From an uncultured Saprospiraceae bacterium (lineage in GTDB: Bacteria; Bacteroidota; Bacteroidia; Chitinophagales; Saprospiraceae): 49,646 nt of DNA. The notes under the pieces were generated by a model, which worked only from the letters and a program-made list of their open reading frames with translations, was not told where the DNA came from and did no database searches. The translations under genes were made by a program, and so were the position numbers. The stretch lies in NCBI GenBank assembly GCA_937923345.1, contig CAKZVJ010000006.1, positions 1 to 49,646 of the forward strand, in the 5' to 3' direction. How positions within the stretch are numbered: position 1 is the stretch's first letter; every line of letters starts with the position of its first letter. Below are positions 44,478-49,646 of this stretch, in pieces.

Positions 44478-44694
44478 TAGTTTTGTAGAGGAGATGACGG
44501 GAAATCGCCTAGCTAAAAATTTAAAATAAAAGAAATATAATAATAGATTCGATCATGGACAATAAATAGAAATGATGGATTATTTATAATTGATTATGAA
44601 TTATCCCAAAGCATCGAATCTGAAAAATACTATTAGTTAATAAGTGTTTTCATTTAGTTTTGGTTGGTTAGCAGCCCAAGTAATTTGGGCTGCT
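44478..44694 (+). ncRNA. Candidate small RNA between the two anti-sigma genes
   Basis: An exact -7 box TAGTTTTG (44478-44485) is followed by a region with nested pairing: AGATTCGAT (44545-44553) with ATCGAATCT (44613-44621), enclosing ATAAATA (44562-44568) with TATTTAT (44581-44587). It ends in a clear terminator, AGCAGCCCAA/TTGGGCTGCT (44670-44694). The transcript would be about 200 bases. There is no ORF longer than a few codons inside. No -33 TTG stands at the right spacing, so the promoter is the weak point. It could also be a long structured 5' leader ending in an attenuator for the next gene. Confidence 0.35.
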
Positions 44695-44697
44695 TTA
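44670..44697 (+). terminator. Terminator between the two anti-sigma genes
   Basis: AGCAGCCCAA (44670-44679) pairs with TTGGGCTGCT (44685-44694) over a 5-base loop and is followed by TTATT. It would end the upstream transcript about 135 bases before the second anti-sigma gene. Confidence 0.8.
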
Positions 44698-44829
44698 TTG
44701 AATAAGCTGATGAAATAAAAAATATCTTTTGCACTAAAGAATGCGAACAACTTAAAAGGTTAATAAGAAGCGAAAAGATGTGCAAAAGGAACCATGGCAT
44801 TGTTGCTTCATCTATTTAAATCGTAAAAA

Positions 44830-45615
44830 ATGAGCTATCGAATATTCTTAGAATCTGGAATCTTAGAGCAATACGTGCTAGGCATCACAAGTCCGAAAGA
44901 GTCAAAAGAGGTGCTTAAATACGCTAATCAAAAACCACAAATTAGAAAAGAGATACAAGCTATAGAGGAGGCGCTATTGAGATACGCTATGTTATTTTCA
45001 GCTAAACCACCTCACAAGGTAAAAGATGAAATTATTCAAAAAATAGAATCGGAAGGCATAAACAATGTACAAATAAAAAGAGCTACTGACTACGAAAAAT
45101 ATATTAGCTGGAGAGCCATTGCCTTACTAACCATATTACTTATACTTATAGCTAATGCATCCTATCAAAATAGAAGGCAGTCTATACTAAACTTAGAGAA
45201 AGAAAGACTAAACAAAAAAATAGACTCTCAAAAGGAGCGATTGCAGAGTGATTTTCAAAACACACAATTGGATGACAAGCTTACTTTTTTGAGACATCGA
45301 AGCACTCTGCAGACTATATTGAATGGAACTCCACTAGCCGAAAATGCAAAAGCAGTTCTTTATTCTAATAGTGAATTAAGAGTGGCCTACCTCGCAATTT
45401 CAAAATTGCCAAGGACTGGCGCTGATATGCAGTATCAGTTATGGGCCCATGTCAATGATGAGGCCATAGAAATGGAGAGCATAGATATTCCTAGCGCCAC
45501 ACTCATACCCGTTCGCTTTATTGAAAACGCGGAAGCTATTTCCATCTCCTTGGGGCAAAGTAGCGGGGTCAAAACGCCAACGGCAGAGCGGATATATCTA
45601 TACGGTGAACTGTAA
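44830..45615 (+). CDS. Orphan RskA-type anti-sigma factor paralogue
   Basis: 261 residues, same architecture as the 43409 protein: ESGILEQYVLGITSPKES at residues 8-25, membrane helix at about 93-112, coiled segment, and RskA domain (about 170-261, YLAISKLPRTGADMQYQLWA and the final RIYLYGEL). The two proteins align end to end, so they arose by tandem duplication. Unlike the first, it has no sigma gene beside it and is separated by a terminator. It may bind the same sigma factor or a distant one. Stands convergent to the heme oxygenase gene. Confidence 0.88.
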   Translation: MSYRIFLESGILEQYVLGITSPKESKEVLKYANQKPQIRKEIQAIEEALLRYAMLFSAKPPHKVKDEIIQKIESEGINNVQIKRATDYEKYISWRAIALLTILLILIANASYQNRRQSILNLEKERLNKKIDSQKERLQSDFQNTQLDDKLTFLRHRSTLQTILNGTPLAENAKAVLYSNSELRVAYLAISKLPRTGADMQYQLWAHVNDEAIEMESIDIPSATLIPVRFIENAEAISISLGQSSGVKTPTAERIYLYGEL

Positions 45616-45668
45616 CGTTGACAAGTTTTGAGCGAGAATTGCGAACGTATCTAGACTACACTACTAGT

Positions 45669-46226
45669 TTAATTAACAAGATTTAATTTAGACAATTCTT
45701 TGCCAATCAGCGCAAAGGTATCGCAAGCTGCTGCGGGTGCAGAGGCAAACTTTTCTACATCTAGTGAGCGTAATGCACCCACCAATTCTGGCCAGCCAGC
45801 TTCTTTTGGGGACATGGATAAATAGGACATCGGTACATCTCCTAGGGTGTCTTTAATCTTTGCACATAACATCGACGCTCCCAGGCTAGAGCCTATCAAA
45901 ACATAACACATCCCCAGAAGCTTATCTTTACTAAGTGTAGATACTGGGATCCCAATTTCAACAATACTTTTTTCTACATGAAGGAAATTCAAGTCATCTC
46001 GAATGGCGTTTGCTCTAGCATGTAATTTTGGAACCAGAGAATTGATTGGTACTTGATCAATGGAGGGAATAAGTAGCTGCCAAGGCTTATAAAAGGACGA
46101 GACTAGATGTACATATTCTGCTTTATTCATAGTCCCTTGCTGGCAAGACATAAGTAGGGGATGCTCATGAAGCGCATGATGCAACTCGGTAGTTTCTTGC
46201 CTCATCATGTCTAATAAATTTCTCAT
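45669..46226 (-). CDS. bphO: Bacterial heme oxygenase (biliverdin-producing)
   Basis: 185 residues of the BphO type. The proximal heme ligand is probably H16 in TTELHHALHEHPL; the distal helix has CYVLIGSSLGASMLCAKI with the GSSLGA glycines that contact heme. It oxidises heme to biliverdin IXalpha, CO and iron. Biliverdin is the chromophore of the phytochrome encoded upstream; 34 bases separate it from the receiver gene, so all three genes form one operon. The short length is normal for the phytochrome-associated family. Confidence 0.93.
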   Translation of the reverse strand: MRNLLDMMRQETTELHHALHEHPLLMSCQQGTMNKAEYVHLVSSFYKPWQLLIPSIDQVPINSLVPKLHARANAIRDDLNFLHVEKSIVEIGIPVSTLSKDKLLGMCYVLIGSSLGASMLCAKIKDTLGDVPMSYLSMSPKEAGWPELVGALRSLDVEKFASAPAAACDTFALIGKELSKLNLVN

Positions 46227-46259
46227 CCCAATTACTCATTAAAAAGTTATACAATAGTA

Positions 46260-46697
46260 TTACATACTTTCATCTATTAGACTCTGTATTTTAGAGTAAA
46301 GAAATTCTGGTAAAAATGGCTTTCTCAAAACCTCTACTCCGAGCGAGCCACCCACTGCTTTTGTATTCAAAAATGGATCAAAACCATAATTCGCAGAAGC
46401 AGCTGTGACAACAATAACGGGCACTGTGACTCCCCAAGCTGGAATTTTGTTAAGAGAGGTATTTCTTAAATAACTCATTAGTGTCAGCCCACCTCTAGGC
46501 AACAAATTGCCCTCGTCGTCGGCTAAAAATATATCCATCACGATAATATCAAATTGAAATTGATTGCAATACGTTACGGCTTCATCAACAGTGATAGCAT
46601 GATGAACTATTAAGCCTTTGTCTCTAAAAGTTTGTGCCCATTGCATGGCCAAATCTAAGTCATCTTCAAAAATAAGTACAGATCTCTTTTTATCCAT
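46260..46697 (-). CDS. Stand-alone response regulator linked to the phytochrome
   Basis: 145 residues, only a receiver domain: acidic E11-D12-D13, phospho-acceptor D55 (VMDIFL), T98 (VVTAA), K126 (LRKPF). There is an insertion after D55 (DDEGNLLPRGGLTLMSYLRN) compared with a minimal receiver, as in phytochrome-associated regulators. No output domain, so it probably relays phosphate or acts by protein contact. It overlaps the phytochrome gene by 8 bases. Confidence 0.9.
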   Translation of the reverse strand: MDKKRSVLIFEDDLDLAMQWAQTFRDKGLIVHHAITVDEAVTYCNQFQFDIIVMDIFLADDEGNLLPRGGLTLMSYLRNTSLNKIPAWGVTVPVIVVTAASANYGFDPFLNTKAVGGSLGVEVLRKPFLPEFLYSKIQSLIDESM

Positions 46698-49257
46698 TTT
46701 TTACATCTATGTTAACTGATCGTAGGACAGTAAGCAATTGCGATTTGCTTACTGGTTTTGCCAAAACATCAAGGCAAGCAGTACCATTTAATTCTTGATC
46801 TTTACTGCCATAACCTGTGACAAATATAAAGGGAATTCTCTTTTTTTCTAAAAGAGCGGCAATACCTAAACTATTTTCTCCATGTATATTAGCATCTAAA
46901 AAAGCAATATCATATTGCGTTTTTTCTATGCACTCTTCGGCAGATTCTAAAGTAGGCGCCGCATCTACCCGAGAAGCGCCAAGAAGATTTAGATGGCTCT
47001 TCATTTCTTTGGATATTATATAATCATCTTCCAGCACCAAGGCAACAAAGGACGGGAGCGAAACAGGTTCTATTGTTACTGGCGTAATTTTATTTACCAC
47101 ATTTACCTTACCGCCTTGTTTGTATTCGACTGGGATGGTAAAATGAGCAATCACGCCAGTTGGAGCAAAATCAAGAGTGCACTTTGCATTGTACTCATAG
47201 TGTAATGCCTCTTTGATAAGTGTGCTTCCAAATCCATGTCTAGTAGGTTCTTCTACCTCTGGTCCTCTCTGTTCGGTCCATGTTATATTAAGCGCACCTT
47301 TGCTATATGCCCAAGAAAGATTTACTTGCCCTTCAGCATTTGACAATGCACCATACTTACTGGCATTGGAAGCAAGCTCATTTAATATGAGCGCTAGCAA
47401 AGAGGCCATAGGAGGCGATAAAGAAATATCCTCCCCTTTTAGCAATAGTCGCTTTCCTAGATAATCTCGATAAGGTATCAAAGCGTGCTCAAAGAGAACT
47501 TGAATATCGACTTCTTCCCAATCATATTCTGTCAATAGCTTTTGTGTTTCCGATAAAGCTAATAGCCTAGCCTCGAGGGTCTCTACAAAGTCCTCAATAT
47601 TGTGAGAAGCTCCCTTCGTTTGTGTAATGATAGAACCTATCAAAGCCAACATATTTCGTACCCGATGATTGAGTTCACGAATGACTAAGCCCATTCGTTG
47701 ACGATGCTTAGATTGAACTACAAAATTTGACAACACTTTTGACAATGCGTCTTGCAATGACTCCGCCATGAGCATATCATTAGAGTCAAAAGTATCAGAC
47801 GTATTTTTCTTCAAGTCTTTATATTCTAAAAATGAGCCTCTAGGTGTCAGCCTAAATCCATCTTCCGTTTTTAGTATTTCTTTGGTTGGTTTACCAGCCC
47901 AGCGAATCGTTTTGCTTGCATCTCTTCTAAAGTACAAAAGATAATCATAAGAAGAAGCAGGCTTAGGTATGGCCAGCACGCCCGCAACGTCTCCACAATC
48001 TAAATCTTGAAACTTTGACCCAATGGAATCAATCCCTATCGGCTTTGGAATTGTACCTTCTACTTTAATGATCCCATCAAGCTGACTACATAACTTTCTA
48101 GTCAGATTTTCATCAGGGCATATCCCATAACTATCAAATCGATCCGCATTTAGTAATGCAACACCGTCACAATTGACAAGTGTAGCTAATTCTGTTCTAG
48201 CTGTTTCCCAGTAGGAAGAAAATCCAAGGATACTATCATCTTGCACAAAAAGTGTCGAAGCTACGCGTGTACATTCAGAGATAAATTTTGTTCTTTTCTT
48301 AAACAAAATAGAATTTAAAATCAAGGAAATAGAACTACCGAGCATCTCTAGCGCTACTAATTTGTCGGAGCTCAGCATTTTTTCGCTCATATGATGAAAT
48401 GCAAAAAGTCCCCACATCTTACCATTGATGGTAATCGGCAGGCTAAGTGTTCCACCTATTCCCATGTTCTGCAAATACATCATATGAACAGGGACGATGC
48501 CTCGCAGTAAAGCAAGAGACAAATCGAGAGGTTCCAATTCAGAATCATGGGAAACAAGGTTTACTTGCTTTGCATTGATTGAAGGTATGATTCGAATAGG
48601 CGTTGTCTCATAAAGTCTTCGTGCACTTTCTGGAATATCATATGCTGGAAAGCGATGACCTAAAAAAGAGTCGACTTGAGGTTCTCGTGATTCAGCAACG
48701 ATCTCTCCTGCTCCATCACTTAGAAAACGATATGCTTTGACTCTATGAAAACCTGATAAAGCACGCAACTCAAGAACCACTCTCTCCAATAAGGTCTGCT
48801 CGTCTGTAATGGTACTCAATCGAGAAACTATTTGATGCAGGCCTTCGAGCATCTTAAGATTAGCGCTTCGTTTTTGGGCTGCAGGTTGTAATTCTAAAAT
48901 GAGGCGTTCATTTTCTGCATAAGCGAAAACATCACATGTCACGTCTCCATGGACTAAACGGCCTACGTACTCTCGCTGATCTCTGATGGTACTATGGGCT
49001 AGCGCATTCTTGCATTGATGTATAAGTTCACGGGAGAGAATTTTTTCAAAATTAACTCCTAAAACCTCTCTTACTGTTAGACCAAGGGCTTCTTCAATAT
49101 TCTCAGAAACACTAATAATATTATTAGACTTAATGTCTACCGCCATCAAATATCCAAAAGGTTGAATATAACCTATATCGTGTATAGGTATGGACTCACA
49201 ATCTTGAATGGCTTGTTTTTCTGCCTTGAGTCTATCAGCTATCTGTTCTTGATTCAT
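46690..49257 (-). CDS. bphP: Bacteriophytochrome hybrid histidine kinase (PAS-GAF-PHY-HWE-REC)
   Basis: 855 residues. Biliverdin-attachment C20 in QDCESIPIHDIGYIQPFG, followed by the PAS domain. GAF domain with Y-D-I-P at 206-209 (PAYDIPESARR), conserved His in VPVHMMYLQNMG (H258) and FHHMS (H288-H289). PHY domain with the tongue motif PRGSF at 472-476. The kinase core has ELNHRVRN (H531), N-box NELASNASKYG (626-636) and W660-T-E662, placing it in the HWE family. A C-terminal receiver (about 738-850) has D788 and K834. All light-sensing residues I can check are intact, so a red/far-red photoreceptor is expected. It leads an operon with a receiver and heme oxygenase. Confidence 0.96.
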   Translation of the reverse strand: MNQEQIADRLKAEKQAIQDCESIPIHDIGYIQPFGYLMAVDIKSNNIISVSENIEEALGLTVREVLGVNFEKILSRELIHQCKNALAHSTIRDQREYVGRLVHGDVTCDVFAYAENERLILELQPAAQKRSANLKMLEGLHQIVSRLSTITDEQTLLERVVLELRALSGFHRVKAYRFLSDGAGEIVAESREPQVDSFLGHRFPAYDIPESARRLYETTPIRIIPSINAKQVNLVSHDSELEPLDLSLALLRGIVPVHMMYLQNMGIGGTLSLPITINGKMWGLFAFHHMSEKMLSSDKLVALEMLGSSISLILNSILFKKRTKFISECTRVASTLFVQDDSILGFSSYWETARTELATLVNCDGVALLNADRFDSYGICPDENLTRKLCSQLDGIIKVEGTIPKPIGIDSIGSKFQDLDCGDVAGVLAIPKPASSYDYLLYFRRDASKTIRWAGKPTKEILKTEDGFRLTPRGSFLEYKDLKKNTSDTFDSNDMLMAESLQDALSKVLSNFVVQSKHRQRMGLVIRELNHRVRNMLALIGSIITQTKGASHNIEDFVETLEARLLALSETQKLLTEYDWEEVDIQVLFEHALIPYRDYLGKRLLLKGEDISLSPPMASLLALILNELASNASKYGALSNAEGQVNLSWAYSKGALNITWTEQRGPEVEEPTRHGFGSTLIKEALHYEYNAKCTLDFAPTGVIAHFTIPVEYKQGGKVNVVNKITPVTIEPVSLPSFVALVLEDDYIISKEMKSHLNLLGASRVDAAPTLESAEECIEKTQYDIAFLDANIHGENSLGIAALLEKKRIPFIFVTGYGSKDQELNGTACLDVLAKPVSKSQLLTVLRSVNIDVKNG

Positions 49258-49323
49258 CCTTTTTCTGCATTTTGTATTTGAAGCTGCTGTATCTACACTT
49301 ATAGAATAATAAATAACGATACC

Positions 49324-49338
49324 CTAAACATTGTTTAG
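49324..49338. promoter_or_regulatory. Dyad upstream of the phytochrome operon
   Basis: CTAAAC-ATT-GTTTAG, perfect 6-base arms, about 70-80 bases before the phytochrome ATG. Position suits an operator; unproven. Confidence 0.3.
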
Positions 49339-49439
49339 TACACTATGCTAAAAATACATCAAGGGGCATTGACATCCAAATTCTATTTATACTTTAATCA
49401 CAATCACTCGATGATATTATAATGAGTAGTAGCTACTGG

Positions 49440-49570
49440 ACAAGTGGTAGAAGTGGTATGAGGTAGTCTGGAGATGACATGAAGGAAGGAGATACGACGG
49501 ATCGTATGATACTAGTAACGACTATCCTGAATCCAGCTCCAGGCTGCCGAGTATGAACGGATGACACGAC
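49440..49570 (+). repeat. Member C of a degenerate dispersed intergenic repeat family
   Basis: Shares CGACTATnnnGAA with the 12.7-kb copy, and CCTGAAT, AGGCTG and AACGGAT in order with the 23.2-kb copy. It is immediately followed by the hairpin at 49570-49621. Confidence 0.4.
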
Positions 49571-49621
49571 CCCAATCAATAATGGTCAGCGAAGGTATTC
49601 GCTAACCATTATTGATTGGGG
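49570..49621. repeat. 24-bp near-perfect inverted repeat (hairpin)
   Basis: The left arm starts CCCCAATCAATAATGGT and ends AGCGAA; the right arm is its complement with one C-A mismatch over 24 bases, with a 4-base GGTA loop. There is no T-run on either side, so it is not a classic intrinsic terminator. It may be an element end, a protein-binding site or a bidirectional terminator for a gene beyond the window. Confidence 0.75.
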
Positions 49622-49646
49622 ATGTCCTATAATCATTATGCAATAT

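Larger units (their letters stand above)
44213..44829. other. 617-base gap between paralogous anti-sigma genes
   Basis: No gene. Contains the candidate small RNA (44478-44694) with its terminator. An inverted repeat CTTTTGCAC/GTGCAAAAG follows (44726-44734 and 44780-44788) in the presumed leader of the second anti-sigma gene. The part 44213-44477 is AT-rich without visible structure. Confidence 0.6.
49258..49646. other. Intergenic gap upstream of the phytochrome gene (window end)
   Basis: 389 bases to the window edge, no gene seen. It contains an upstream dyad (49324-49338), a member of the dispersed repeat family (49440-49570) and a very strong hairpin (49570-49621). No exact TAnnTTTG box on the minus strand was found for the phytochrome operon. 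Confidence 0.6.

Noticed and set aside
44457-49375. Shared 12-mer CCCCTTGATGTA upstream of the orphan anti-sigma gene and (minus strand) the phytochrome gene
   Set aside because: 12-base matches are expected by chance many times in a 50-kb window, and the sequences around them do not align.
1-49646. tRNA or rRNA genes
   Set aside because: No TPsiC-like GGTTC-A-AATCC arm with a matching acceptor stem and no rRNA-like sequence was found by eye on either strand; a dedicated search could still find one.

Overview
The window is chromosomal DNA from a member of the Bacteroidota, probably a free-living Saprospiraceae/Lewinella-like or related lineage; the family-level guess is weak. The phylum call rests on three proteins with type A C-terminal sorting domains of the type IX secretion system (T9SS), a complete moxR-DUF58-batABCD cluster, a Rho with a long charged N-terminal insertion, and promoter-like TAnnTTTG boxes (the Bacteroidota -7 element) in front of several genes. 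No tRNA, rRNA, CRISPR array, transposase or phage gene was recognised.

Layout. 1-399: 5' part of a glycogen/starch-synthase-like gene, divergent from panC (710-1570). 1882-6649: two secreted T9SS proteins on the minus strand that separate panC from panD. 7023-10773: plus-strand cluster panD, flippase-like membrane protein, heptose-phosphate adenylyltransferase, Nif3-like protein, coiled-coil/zinc-ribbon protein, closed by a strong terminator. 10857-12422: TPR protein whose 3' end runs into a repeat island. 12856-22205: a ten-gene minus-strand operon, transcribed moxR, unknown, DUF58, BatD-like, batA, batB, batC, short batD, batD, mazG. 22547-23152: small exported protein. 23411-24955 (rho) and 25308-26588 (serS) are divergent. 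Then zinc membrane peptidase, NhaC antiporter, a degenerate NYN/PIN-like protein, frr, msrB and a MOSC protein (plus strand). On the minus strand: lipoprotein, alkylglycerol-monooxygenase-like enzyme, and a TPR histidine kinase with a LuxR-type regulator. 37730-45615 (plus): TPR lipoprotein, large T9SS DUF4331 protein, ECF sigma factor, its anti-sigma factor, a structured gap that may hold a small RNA, and an orphan second anti-sigma factor. 45669-49257 (minus): bacteriophytochrome kinase, receiver protein and heme oxygenase, which makes the biliverdin chromophore: a self-contained red/far-red sensing operon.

The less ordinary content is mostly between genes: two 161-bp copies of a terminal-inverted-repeat element; a GA-rich tandem array and a 14-bp tandem repeat that each supply the stop codon of the preceding gene; a degenerate dispersed intergenic repeat family; several GC-rich hairpin islands; and the candidate small RNA between the two anti-sigma paralogues. 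Promoter, operator and small-RNA calls were made by eye and need experimental support.
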